Shown in pieces: positions 9,901-24,900 of a stretch of 64,000 nucleotides of DNA; position 1 is the stretch's first letter; each line of letters starts with the position of its first letter. The position numbers and the translations under genes were made by a program. Location: positions 22,493,027-22,557,026 of the forward strand of contig OY759221.1 in NCBI GenBank assembly GCA_963662175.1. The letters are read 5' to 3'. The notes beneath the pieces were generated by a model. It saw only the letters and a list, made by a program, of their open reading frames with translations. It did not search any database and had not been told where the DNA came from. This DNA is from Aradus depressus. Its lineage: Eukaryota; Arthropoda; Insecta; Hemiptera; Aradidae.

Positions 9901-12900
9901 TCGTTCGATTATTGGGAGTATCGGATACCCAAGACTCGGATAAGTGAGGTTCCAAAGTACTAAAGCTCCCTCAGTTCTTTGACCTCCAGACAGCTGATCT
10001 AATCCTAAGTATCACAGTATTTGCATTTTATTCGTATCTTCTTTGCGTACCGTTATGAAAACGGAGAGAGATTATTCAAAGCGGATTGTTCAGTAGCTTA
10101 GCCATAATATATCTGGAATTTAAAGAAAGAAATACATTTATCTTCCAACATGAGAAATAAATTACTTGAGGACTCAACGTTTTAAATTAATTTCCTCATT
10201 AAAATATTATCCCAAAACTGGCTTTCAGTGCTTCAGACACTTCTGATTATCTGTTTCTCTTTAATTTGGCCCAAGTACAAAGACCATAATGAAAAATAAA
10301 TTCAGTTTTTAATTCCTGTGTCAGTTTATCCGTTGTTAGTCTGCTGTAGCGTCCATATCGTTAATCTTGGAGACTTCATATTTAAAACAGCATGTAAATT
10401 TAGTATTGTGACTCATGGCCAGGCTTTAATTATGAAGTCATCAACTGACCGAAAAATTATTTTACTTATGAATTTCGTATACATTTGTATCTAGTTTTCT
10501 TAAACAGTACTTGGAGGTCCTTGTTATTATAAAACTCAAGGCTGGCTCTAGGCATGAAATCAATCAATTTTTTTTTTATTACCCAGAACTTTTTCTTTAA
10601 CCGACCAAAATAAATTGGGGTTATACGTTTGACCTCTACATTTCCAAATAACTCGTAACAGATTTGGGTGTGTATTCATTTTATGTAGTTTTCCGGAGTT
10701 GCTTATAAGATAATTTATAAGTAGCTGAATTTACCAACGAAGTAGAAGCAAGAGAAAGATGAGGGTCGATAAAGAGAAACTCGTAAGAATTTCTGTAAAG
10801 CTTTTGGCACTGAGTATGCCTTCTTCAGGGCTTATGTAAACGTACTAAACAATAATAATAAGCTTATAAAAGCTAAAATTAAGTGAAAATAAAACAATAA
10901 AAAACTTAATTTAAATAAACAAAATCTTTATCTTAACATAATAAAATACATAAATCAAAAAATTAATATAGAGGTTAGGTTAGGTTTTATGACTCATGCC
11001 CGGGCTCCATATCGCCTACTGCCAGAGCGCTCTTTCGTCACTCTGGTGGACATGAGCCCGACTCTACTGTGGGAGTCCTAAATTTTGCCTACCCTAAAAT
11101 TTTATTCACCTAAAGTAGGGGTCTTTAACGAGTACCTGACATCGTACAGGCTCGGGACCATCGCTTAACGTACCATCCGAAGGACGGCGTGCTTAAGTTT
11201 ATTTTACCTAATTAATATAGATAAATACCTTTCTGATGGAGTGAAGTGAGTGTACATTTTTAACCATATCAAGTTAGTTATTGTGACTCATGCCCGGGCT
11301 TTAACTAAGAGATATCGCTCTTTCGTCACTCTGGTGGACATGAGCCCGATTCAACAGTGGGAGTCCTAAATTTTGCTTCCCTAGGTTTATTCATCTTTTA
11401 ACGAGTACTTGACATCGCCCAGGCTCGGGACCATCGATTAACGACCTATCCGAAGAACGGCGTGCTCAAGACGTTTTCCCCTCCCAGACGAAAAACCTAA
11501 GGGTCTCGGCCCGGTTTCGAACCTGCGACCTTGAGGTCAGAATGCAAGTACCTCTGAGCTGCCAGCATGTAAATGTTGTTTGATTAAAACCTTAAGCTTG
11601 TACAAGAGAACTAAGAGAGATATAAACAACAGGAAACGTCTGCGTTTCCGACACAACGCAAATTCAAAACGTGCTTTGCTTACTGATTTTGTAAAGTGCT
11701 TTACATTTATGCATACTTCAAGTGACAAAAATGTTAAATGAGCTGCTCTCGAGAATTATACATGATAGCGCTGTCTGTGAACATACACCATATATAAATA
11801 TATATATTTTATTTATTTTTTAATACATTAATAATAGAAAATAAGTAACTATGAAATTCCTAATACAATAGGTATTTTTTATATTTTTAATTATAAATAA
11901 ATGACGTGTATATTTCTTTAAAACAAATCTTCTTTCTCGATGATAATATCATCGAGGAAGAACGAGGAAAAAGACCTATGATCGCACCAACGTATATTAT
12001 ATTGGTGCGATCATAGGTCCTTCTTCAGATTACAAAGAGCGAAATATAGGGGGGGGGGGGGGGGGGGGGGGAAAGGAAGAATAGAGTGAAATATACAAAA
12101 AAATATATATTTGTTAATATATTCACAAATTTTAGTAAATTAAATAATAACTAAAAAAACTAATGATACGTAATAATAAAAAAATAAAAAAAGTAATTAC
12201 GATAGAATTTATAGGATATTGATGTAGGATCTCTGCCAAGAAAATAAAAATGAAAGCAAAGAGTGAATTAAAGCTTTTAGTCACAAAATAATTATGAAAT
12301 TGTAAAAATAACTACACTTTTGCAAGAGGGCAGAATTAAATTTAACGCTATCTAAGAGCCCAGCGGTCCAATAAATCAATGTAAACAGCATTATTAAATT
12401 TAACCGCTATCTGCCAAGAGCCCACTGGTCCAATAAATCAATGTAAACAGCATTATTAAATTTAACCGCTATCTGTCAAGAGCCCACTGGTCCAATAAAT
12501 CAATGTAAACAGCATTATTAAATTTAACCGCTATCTGCCAAGAGCCCACTAGTTCAATAAATCAATGTAAACAGCATTGTTTAATTGAACGGCTTTCTGC
12601 TAAGAGCCCACTGGTTCAATAAATCAATCTAATCAATATATCGACATATGAGTCTCCCCATTTATCAGTAATAATTAAATTTTACTGAACAGCTGGTCTG
12701 CACAATAAGTCCATGATTTATTATTAGCATCAATAGAAAATCAAGGAAAAAATAGCTAAGACCATTTGGCTTCTCATTGGCTGAAATTATACGTTTCAAG
12801 TCCTGTAGGCGCCTACAGCCGTGGGGTCCATTGTCCAACGACCATTTACCAAAGTCGACGATTCTTTACATGGAGAAAATAATAAATGTTGAAGACTTTA

Positions 12901-15900
12901 ATGGTGGATCATAAAGATGGATGTATGTGACTTTAACGTCCTGGCTATTGGGCTCGTTATGAGAGATGAATGTGGATCAGGAGTGTGCGATGATGGTTCA
13001 TTGTTCTAGGTCGGTGACCCCTGCCACAGAGTTCTGCTCACTTTGTCCGCACCCTGCCGTACCATTCCTGTCCATGATCCAGTTATGATAACCTCAGGAA
13101 AGCTTTCCTAAATTGAGGAATTTAAAGGAGTAATGTTGTGGAACACTATTCAATGAAAATATTAGATAAAATGAACTACTGGAATCAATAACACAAGAAA
13201 GATTACATTTTTCAATAGTCCAAATGGCTACAAAAAGTACGAACTTGAATTTTAAGTAACAACTTTCCCATAGGTTATGCACTTTGGGTTAACCATTTAG
13301 TCGTCATGCTATCAGTTAAAAGTTATTATTATTATATGCAGTGCAGGATTTACGTATAAGCTACACAAGCTATAGCTTAGGGCCCCCACTTTCTTGGGGG
13401 CCCCCCAAAAAAATTGACCGAGTGAGCAATTGTCATATATACTTAAATATACTGCAGCATTAGTTGTTCCAATGCCGCACGTCCGGAACGTCCCATACTC
13501 TTCACCCAATTTTTTTACGCGTCTTTTCGAAGAACAAAGCGTTATTATGTTCCCTCAGTCTCATGTGCATAGAAAGTGACAAACTACACAGTTTATCATT
13601 TGATGATGTCATCAGTGACTGTTCTGGCAAAGGCAAGAAAGAAAATATTTTGGTTTAATATAATTCCTTAATCCTTATAACATGTTTCAAGAGATTAGAT
13701 AATAAGCCTTTGTAAATTGTGCATTTAAAAGAACTTTTGTTTCTTTTTACCAGAGTTTGCGTTTTTGAGTTTGTTATGAATAAAAATTATTTTAAGTTAA
13801 AGATTTATTATTTCACTATCTATATACTTCTTAATTGTATTTCAGTTTAACCCTCTAGGTATCCGAAAATCATATTTGGCACTGACATAATTATATTATA
13901 ATATCTGGACTTATAAAGAGCCCCATATCTCGAATAGATTAGGGCCTTATCAAGTCTAAATCCGGCCTTGATTATATGAAGTTAACAATTTTTGATTACA
14001 TTTACCTATATGTAAAAATATGTATTAACAATAATTTAAAACAATAAAAATGATATTTTGTGCCGAAAAAATAAAAATAAAAAAACTTTGTTTTCTCTTT
14101 ATATTCACTATGTTCTCAGATTTATATAAATTTTTGTTAAACCACATAATCATCTAATCAGAAACTGCAAAATGAAATAAAAATATTTGAGTTAGTTATT
14201 GCGACTCATGTCCGGGCTTTAACTACGAGGTCATATCGCCTACTACCAGAGCGCTCTTTCGTCACTCTGGTGGACATGAGCCCGACTCTACTATGGGAGT
14301 CCTAAATTTTACCTACCTAGGTTTACTCACCTAGGGCAGGGGTCTTTGAAGAGTTCCTAACATCGTACAGGCTCGGGACCGTAGCTTAACATCCGATAAT
14401 GACGTGCTCAAGGTTTTTTCACATCCCATAAAAACATAAGTGCCACGGCGGGGTTTCGAACCCGCGATCTTGAGCTCAGTACGCTACCTCTGAGCTACCG
14501 GCGCCCTCTAATATAACTAAGGTAACTAACTAAAATATTTGAGTAAATAAAGTTGTTAAATATACTCATAAAATGAAAAAAAATATATATATATATATAT
14601 TTTACCCACTACATTTTTACGGATCAATCCCCCTCCCTCCTTCTCAAATTCATTTATCCGTATTTTCAAACTGTCATTATTGGGTTTAAAAATGTCATAT
14701 ATAATTTATGACATCAGCCGTTTTTCTGTTTTATTGTAGGTTCAAGCGTTATTCTGAGAATGTCCCACTAATGCCTATTTAAAGTGAGGGAGGAATGAAT
14801 TTGAAAAGGTGGGGAAGGGGGAATAATGATCTGTAAAAATGTAGTGAGTATAAGAAAGCCATGTTATAGACCCGTTGGATATTTTCAAATTAGAAAAAAA
14901 AAAAAAATTGACAAATTTAGAATATTTTTTCTTGATTGCTTCTCTTTTTTTATTCTGTTCATGAAGCTGACATTATGTTAATTTATTATACCAGAATAAA
15001 AAATGGTTGTCCTATGAGTTCGAGGTGTCCATTGTATGGTAAAATGCAGCCCAGGAAATGTCATCTCTATCATCTCATACCAGTGCACAATTCAAAAATC
15101 TTCTTCTCGGGAGGGAATAATGCAAAAAAAATGTCGGTGAATCAGCTCATCTTCCCCAGAACGAAATAATCAACTAAATGTTTGCTCTCATTTTAACATT
15201 AATCAACTGATTCAAACAATAATTAAGTTGCACAGGGACTTCTGAATCATACTAAATTTCATGTCTTATTCATTATAGCGGCAGTTATGTTTTTTTTTTT
15301 GTGTTAAGCTTCCCCTCTAATCCCCCTTCCCTTTGGCCGATTTGGCTGAAAATCAATACAATAGATTCATTCTATCGGGAGTAATCGTGATAATCCAGTT
15401 AAAGCCCGGGCATGAGTCATAAAACCTAATCTATAAGTACTTTCGGCATTGCTACCATCTTCAGCCACGACTTAACAAATTCTGAATGAAAGTTCAACAA
15501 GTTTGCAATACCGATGTGTTCGGAATGTGAAATGGTGCTACAGGGAGCACGAGAACAGTTGATTAATTCGTACTGGGGCAGTACATTGCCAATGACTCAC
15601 CAAGAACTTTTTTATTTCCCATTTTAATAAGTCCTTTTTAAATTTTCAAAAAGAAAAAAAAAACAATTGAGAAATATTTTTAAATAATTCTATATAACAG
15701 AGGTGAGGTATACGTGAGAAACAAGGAGAGAATGTGGGTGAAATGTTTCCAGTTCCTCCCCCAAGGCCAGGAGTAAAATAAATAAAAAAAAAACAAAAAA
15801 AAAATCATGGGCATCTTTTTTTGTGTTTATTTTTGTTTGTTTTTCTTATTATTTTCTTTTGAACACTTCTTATGGTGCGTTCGAAACCTGATAAGCACCG

Positions 15901-18900
15901 TCAATCATTTCTTTTTCTACAAAATTAATCCGTATATACTAAACAATTTTTTTTATAATCGCAGTTAAAATCTTTCTCCACTCTAACCATTCCATGACTT
16001 ATACAGTTGGAATTAATGTTCTCGGTCAGAAATTCGAAGTTTAGTTTTCACCAGAATTTCACGTTTTTTGACATCCTGATTCCATCAATGAAAAAAAATC
16101 TGTCTGTGTGTGTTTGTGAACACGATAAATTCCCAATAGAATGAATGTATCGACACGAAATCTTGTATGTGTGTACAGAACACCATAATTAAGACACCTG
16201 GCAATTTTCAGCTAAATCGGCCAAAGGGTAAGAAGGGATTAAGAGGGTGGCCCTGCACAAAAACTAATAATTGTCGTTGTAATGAATAGATCAATACAAT
16301 TCATATGTACATTCAAACCCCCCATAAGAACGATCATTATCAATGTTCAGCGGAATCGGTGGAAGAGGACGTTGGGATGAAATGAAATTCTGACCGATTA
16401 CATAACTTCCTCTATAAAAATAATAATAATAATAATAATAATCATAATAGTAATAATAATAGTAATAATAATAGTAATAGTAATAGTTATAATAATTTTA
16501 TTTCCGTTAAACCAATATTGGTAATAGGATACTTCAAAAGAATTTATACATTAAGACAGCTGATAAATTAGATGTATAACATTTGAGTCTAACACACGAA
16601 TGATTAGTAATAACAAAACTATTCAAGAAAGTAAAATGAAAGGAATAAAAACTGAATAAATAAATTCTTAAAAAATATCAGTAGGTACAAAAAAAAATAT
16701 TAATACATAGATACATTTTTCAATTTAGTAAAAATTAAGATAACTATTTTCTAGAACTCTTTCAGAAGTGTCTTTATCACAACGATGGTTCGGGACGTCC
16801 TTACGTCTCTTCATCAGGTCCCAATGTGCGAGATATAGAAAAGAGGAAGAAAACAATGTAGTAACTATAACAATACCTATATAAACAAATAAAAAAAAAA
16901 TATATATATTAATCAATTATAAATGAATAAATAAAAAATATATATAAATAAATAAATAAAAAATATATATATATATATATGAATAAATACAAATTACAAT
17001 ATTTTTTAAAAATAATAATATATTTTTTTTCTGAATATACAGTAGACTCTCCCTTATCCGATTACCCGGACCGATGTGACACCGGATAACGGAAATCAGC
17101 ATGTAATGAGAAAAAATATATCAATTAAAGCATAAAATAAAGTGTTTTTAAGTGAGCTAAGGAATAAAACACATAGGTATGTATTTTGTTGATAACATTT
17201 ATTAAATTGACAAATATGTACATACTGAACATTGATTTATTATATGTACGTACATATGTATATTTATCCAAGCCTTAAAAAGATATTTTGAAATCTGCGT
17301 TTCATTACATACATATATAAAACAAAATCTAAAATTCTAAAAATATTATTTGTTAAAAAAATAGGTAATTCTCTTTTGTTTCCCTAACACAACACTGTTC
17401 CATGCTGCATAGTCCCACCACTTCTTTAGTGTTAAGAGGTCTGAAAAACGATCCGATTCTTTTCACTATGAGAATCAAATGAAAACAGAAAAATAAAACT
17501 GGTGTAAAGGAAAAATAAATAGGAGGAGAGGGTTTCTGTGGAAAAAAATTAAACTTTGACTTTACTAGTTAAGTGTTCATTTCCCGATAATACGATATTG
17601 TTGTACCACGGACGGGACGGTACCTTTGTTTTTCTATCCTAGGAAACATTTTTTATAAATGATTGATTTTCAACTATGTATTTATTATAATTTATTTATA
17701 GGATATTATTGAAGTAATAAAATATTCTATTAGCGTTCCCTTCATTATAAATACAATGTACATATGTATGTATGTACAATAAAAATACATGAAAGATTCA
17801 TGAGTTACGGAATTATTTATGCTCGTAAATACACGTGGCTCTATATATAATTGATAATCTAATAATTGAATGTTAATTTTAGTTTAACAAATTTGATATT
17901 ATTTTGCGAGCGCCGGATAAGGGAGCGCTCCGGTTAACAGAACGCCGGATAAGGGAGAGTTTACTGTAGTAATAAAAAAATTTAAAAATAAAAGATATAA
18001 TAAAAATACATTAAATAATATAACAAGAAAAATAAAATAAATTTAAAACATATAATGAAAAATAATGATTAAACATAACGTACATTCGATTGACCTTTAA
18101 GGTGTGGAGGAACTCTGCCTAAAAAATAAAAATGAAAGCTTAGTATCAAATAATGTTTTTGGATATGAAACCCGATTTTATACGTCGTCTAGCTGGGGAA
18201 GTAATACTGAAATAGAATGGAGAAAGTTGAATCGCGAGGGCTTTCCATCCCGCAGAAAAAAGAGCGAACCCAGGATCTTTCGGAAGGGGGACATTGGAGC
18301 AAGACGGGGGCAGGTATACCGTTAGAGTCGGGGTCACTCGTGAACCGGAGCCTGCGTGGGAAGCTGCGACCCACAGTGGCAAAGGATAAGGACAACATAA
18401 GGAAATCAAAGACAGGATTTATGTATCTTAATTTCTAAACTCCACCTTTCATCAACTGACGGAAAATTTATTTTACTTACGATTTTTTTTATAGTTTTAT
18501 ATCTATGCACGACGTGGGGTGGTCCTTAATTTCAAAAAGTCTAAATTTTTTACCTCCCAAGAGAAAAATTGTTTCTCCTCAACAAATGAAAAATGTTGAC
18601 ACCAAAAACGTCCAAAACCAATACATCTAACCCGTGCCCCAAGCGATTCAAATTTAAATGGAATTTAACATGGGTTTCGGACAATCGATCGTATTTGAAT
18701 GCAATATACTACCATTTCTGAACAAAAAAATTGAAGTGGATGTCTTCTCGGGGTTTTCGAGGGTGCTAAACACGAATATGGTGTTAGAAACTGATTTTGG
18801 TACATAACAGCTGTCAAAAACGCTGCCAATACTTTTGATTTTTTATTTACAGTTTTATTTTTTCATTTCATTAGTTTTATTGTATAACATTGTAGATTTA

Positions 18901-21900
18901 TTGTATTCTTATACCAAGTTAGGGTTTTCGAGGATGCTGAACACGAATTTAAGGTCAAAAATCGACTTTGACACTAAACAGCTGTCAAACATGCTGTCAA
19001 TATAGTTAACTTTTCAAAATTCAATTGTTTGAAACAATTTATCACTCACTAGAGGGTTTTCGAGGACGCTGATTTCGACTTTGAGGTCGAAAATTGATTT
19101 TTATACACGACAGCTGTCAAAAATGCTGTTAAAATGATAGACTTTATTTATATTTAGATTTACAACTGAATTTATTCCTGAGTATATGATGAGATTAGGT
19201 AGAATGGTGTTTGCCACATGTTGTCATGCTGAATTCTATTTCTCAGGAGCCCCACCTTAAAATAACATTTTAATTCAGTCCGCGCTTTACCTTCGAGGTC
19301 ATATCGCCTACTACCAGTCGCTCTGGTGGACATGATCAAGATTCTACTATGGGAGTTCTACATTTTTATTCACTTACGGTCTTTAACGAGGGTCTTTAGG
19401 GTCCTGGACATTGTACAGACATGGGACCATCGCTTAACCCTCCTAATACCATGTGACCTGTGAAATGAAAAATACCACGTGGGGTATTTATACTCTTTTC
19501 ATTCTAACTTTTTCAATCAAGTTCATTCAAAAATGAGGGAAAAATAACAAAGAGTTAAAAAAGTTGAGAAAAAATGGTACCTATAAAAAATGTTTATTCA
19601 AAAAAAAAGTAAATCATGAAACTTATCAAAGTATATTCACACTATGGGTGCTATTATTATTTACATTTAGCGCAAAGAAATTTTTTTGTGACATGGTTTT
19701 TATATACGTGCTTCTAGCTCATCAAGTTCTTTGTCGTCCGTTGCCAAAACGTCTTCAACATCGGAGATCACTTCGAGCTGTTCCGTTTCCACAAGGGCCT
19801 CCTCAGATTCAAACCCTGCAATCTCCCTGGCACGCTCTACTAACATCAACGTTCGCCAGGACACAATGTGTTCCATAAATTATCTTTACGGTCCGAACCG
19901 TCAACGCATACTGAAATTACATCTAAATAAAATTCAAGAGGTGAACGAGAAGTGGAAACCAAGAAATTTTGATCAGAAAGAGCTCCAGGAAAAACTCCAG
20001 CGGGTGCGGGCAATGTCTTCTTCGAATTGCGGGTCAATTGAAGAGCAAAATTAACTTTTCGGAATTGTTTACTGAGTGGAACTTCTTGAGAATACTTCTC
20101 ATCAGACGAACGAAAATGTGATACGGATAATACCACGTGGGGTCCCGCGTGACCCCAACTACGTTTTATTGAAAATATTATTTTATATCACTTTTCAAAA
20201 TACAAACTGAATACATTTTCTTAATGAAATCGAATGGAGATGGTCTACAGATAAATGTCCTGAAGCCTCATCGAAATAGAAATTATATTGAGCAGTTCAT
20301 ACACATTTTAAAACGCATGGGGTCTTTTTTGACCCCATGTGGTATTAGGAGGGTTAACGTCTCATCCAAAGAACGGTGTGCTCAAGATTTTTTCACCTCC
20401 CAGAAAAAAAAACCTAATTGCCTCAACCGGGTTCCGAACCCGCGATCTTTTTCTTAGTAAGCAAGTACGCTACCACTGAGCTATCGGCGCCCTCGAAAGA
20501 CACATTAATTTTAATTCATGAATACCATAACAGTCCTTGTTACCGACCTTTAAAACGAAGGTCCTACTCAAGATATTACTGTAAAAAAAAATGTATTGGC
20601 CTCACATCTGTAATTCCCATAAAAGATTTTAGACGCCCCTGAGTTTCACTGACTCCCTTAAAGATTCCCTTAAAACTTCATAAGTTTAGTTAAATTGTTA
20701 TTTAAGAATACTACTACATTTTTTTGAATAGTCCTTACCGAATTGAAAAATTCAGGTCAAGTAGCATATCCTTTGTCCTGGTTCACCCTGAAAATTTTGT
20801 GAATATAGGTCAAACGGTTTGAGCGTCATGGTTGAACAACAAACAGACAGAAAACTTTATTTACACAGACAATTTTAGTCATGATTTTATTAAATGTCTT
20901 TTTTTGGCATATCTCAGATTGTTTTCTTGAGATATCACACAGAGAATTTTTGTCCCATTGCATACCAATGAAGAGAAACTAGCTACCTTTCGCAAAAATA
21001 ACTAGATACAAAAAATGGTAATATACATCCCCAGCTCGAGTGACTCTAATAAGTTTTTGCTCTCCCTCCAAAGGCAATCAATCGTTTGGGCTAAAACTCA
21101 GACAAATCGGCCAAATGGTAGGGAGGTATTAGGGGGGAGGCTTAACACAAAACCTCTGATAACCCGTTGTAATCAATATACTGTACGTACATCCAAAACC
21201 CCAAAGGACGAAACCTATTAATTTTCAGCGGTATCAACCAAACGGGAGGAGAGGATAAGTGGGGCTCAGCTTATAAAGCCCCTCTCATCCCCTCCTTCCG
21301 TTCAGCTCATAAAGCCCCTCTCATCCCCTCCTCCCGTTCACCTCATAAAGCCCCTCTCTTCCCCTCCTCCCGTTCACCTCATAAAGCACCTCTCATCCCA
21401 TCCTCTCATTCAGCTGATAAAGCCCCTCTCATCCCCTCCTCCCGCTCAGCTCATAAAGCCCCTCTCATCCCCTCCTCTCGTTCAGCTCATAAAGCCCCTC
21501 TCTTCCCCTCCTCCCGTTCACCTCATAAAGCCCCTCTCTTCCCCTCCTCCCGTTCGGTTGATCCCTCTGAAAATACTTAGGTGTCTTTCTTGTGGGGTTT
21601 TGGTTGTTCGTACAGTATACTGATTAAAACGGCAGTTACGAGAGTATTTGTGTTAAGCCTTCCTAATACCTCCCTACCCCAAAAAATGTTGTCTAAAGTC
21701 AAAAACGTTTATATTTTTCCCCGTAAGACTATACTCGAAACAGGATAATATTAAACACATCAGAATTTTTCATTACCTGATTGTTGATTCATTCTAGAAC
21801 CCATTAAGATAATACTCAGAAAAAGAACCCATTAGGAACACAACAATATTTTAAAGAATTCCTTCCTTTTCGTTGACCCCTAGATCTCCAAGGTCTTGTA

Positions 21901-24900
21901 ATGGGTCCATGAACCTCCAACCTAGTAAATAGCTAGTTCCTCCGTTCATTAAATGTAATTATGGACACTTATATTGTCTATTTTCACAAAATGTATGCAG
22001 TTGCCAGTGTACGCCTTCGTTAGGTAAGGTCAACATACGTTCTAAGTGAACCTTGTGCTGACGATGATCTGTTAGATACTAAATGAAGAAAATGTTCTGT
22101 GAACCAGATTACTACCGATAGAATGAGTATATCGACAAGAAATTTTATATAGGTTAGGTTTTATGAATCATGCCCGGGCTCTAACTACGAGGTCATATCG
22201 CCTACTACCAGAGAGCTCTTTCGTCACTCTGGTGAACATGAGCCTGACTCTACTGTGGGAGTCCTAAATTTTGCCTATCCTAACTTTTTCATTATCAATT
22301 ATTCACCTAGGGCAGGGGTCTTTAACGAGTAGCTGACATCGTACAGGCTCGGAACCATCGCTTAACGTCCCATCCGAAGGACGGCGTGCTTAAGTTTATT
22401 TTACCTCCCAGATAAAATAAACTAAGAGCCTCGGTCGGGCTACGAACCCACGAACTTGAGCTCAGAAGGCAAACACGCATACCACTGAGTTACCGGCGCC
22501 CTCAGAAATTTTATATATTTATCCATATGCTTCATATTCATTTTCAACCAATTCACTCAAAGGAAAGAAGGGGAGAGGTCTCAACACAAAACTACTGTTG
22601 GAGTCCTACCTCTGATTATTCTCTAGGGTAGGGGTCTTTAACGAGTACCTACCTGACATTGTACAGGCTCAGGTCAACAGCTTAACGTTCCATACAAAGA
22701 AAGGTGTTCTGAAGTTTTTTTTTCTCTTCCTAGATAGTGTTTTCAATTGGCGATCTTGAGGTCAGTAAACAAGCACGCTATCTGTGAGCTACCGGCTTCC
22801 TCAATTTAAGTATATATTAAGTAAAATATATAAAAACATAGTAACGCATAATAATAACATTGAAATAATAGATCTGAATGTATTGTCGATATACATCATA
22901 CAAGCCGAAAGGAATAAAATAATATGCCGGTGGACAGGATAAAATACAATTTATTAAAAACTAAATATTTTTTGTATATTCCGAGAAATCCTTGGCTAAA
23001 ATCTGACGTTCTTGTTTTTATACCTTCATTATGTATGTTGGTGAATACAGAGAAAAGGTCAGACAGTGGAGAAGATATAATACATTTTCAAGGTTAATAC
23101 TCATTTAGTGTGACTCTTGCCCGGGCTTTAACTTCGAGGTCATATCGCCTACTACCAGAGTACTCTTTCGTCTATCTGATGGTACTTATGCTTCGACTCT
23201 ACTTTGGGATTATTACTTTTTTCCTACTCTGATTTTTTCACTTAGTGTAGGGGATTTTTAACGAGTACCTGACATCGTACAGGCTCGGGACCATCGCTTC
23301 TGAACCCGCAATCTTGAGCTCAGTGAGTAAGCATGCTATCTATCTCTGAGCTGTGTGTGAACATTGATGTAGATGCATCGATCTGCCTTGTTTTTGTTTT
23401 GAACGAGCATCCTTCAGTGAACAAATATCAATCATAACCTAAAATATATCTGATGTGGCCATAACAGGACTTTCTTAAACCAACCACACTTTTACAGATC
23501 ACTTTCTCACCTCTTTCCCCTTCTCAAAATCATACCATACTGGCGTTACTGGGTTTAGGGAGGTAATGAGTTGACGTATGCTGTTTTCATTGTTCAGCGT
23601 TATTCTAAGAGTGACATTCTTATACCCTGTAACGCCTGGACGGGATTCGAACCCGCAAACCAAGGTGAGACCATGCGACTAAAACCCTGCTCTAGCCCGC
23701 ACGGCCACTATGGTTCCCATTTGTATTGTTCTCAAATATGAAGATTTTTTTTTTTTTTTAAATTTAATAAGGAATATTTCTGGTAAGAACCAACTTTACG
23801 ATAGGACTAACATTTTTAGCGTAAATCGAACATACGTTCAAAAATATGTGGTTCAAAATAACATTTTTGGACGGTTGTCGGCATATATCTCGCAAACCAT
23901 GCGACCTTCGAAAATATATGAACTGGGCTTTTCAGTTTTCTTTACAACTTTCATTTGTAAAGAGTTTTGACTAAGTAGTTCATAAGTATATGCGATAGGA
24001 TATAAAATGTTCTTAAATCTAAAGTATTTTTCAAGTTTATTACTACAATAGTTTTTAAGTTAGAGCTTACAAAGTCCCAATCAAATACACACTCAAACTT
24101 CATCGCAAAACGTTTTCAGGGGCTTTGAAATTTAAAATTCCGTTTAAAAGGCTATCTCTGATTTTCGAACGATACTTATACAGATATATCAAAATAATAA
24201 TCAAAATATTATCAGATTATGTGTAATAATTTCATTATTCTGATAGCGTCACTAAAATTTTGAAGATTTCTTCTCACTAAAAGTTGTCTTATTCGTGATG
24301 AACTGGCTTTGCATGGCCCCAGATAAACCCAAAATATACTTCATATTTTTGTTTATTCTATTTATTTTTCAAGATTAGAATTTCTTCGTCCAAGACCAGA
24401 TCTTCCAGTTTATGTTATGCCATAGAGAACCGTTAGGTAGTTCCATATCTTGCTTCGCTGGTCAACAACTTATTTACATATGGGTCATTCGTTGCTGTTT
24501 TTACTTCCCCAACTAAACTAAGTATAGAGCAAGTTATATAATTCGATCAGAAATTCTATGTAGAATTTTCGCTGGAATTTTATGTTTTTCGACACATGAT
24601 TCGAAAATTAAAAAAAAAATAATAGTAATGCCTGTCTGTGAACACGATAACTCCCGATAGAATGAATGTATCTATACGAAATTGTATATGTGTGCTTATA
24701 TACCCCCGCGCTATCACTTCGTTTGTATTGATCCTATCTCAATACTAAGGGCTGAAATGAAAATTAAATGAAAAATAATCTTGTATTTTTTTTTATTATT
24801 TTTTTTTTTTGCCTCATGTACGATGCATATTAGCCATGACCAGGCACGTGCCCCCCTCCCCCCCTCCCTGGCCAGAGCAGAAAACCAAGATAAAAATTAA

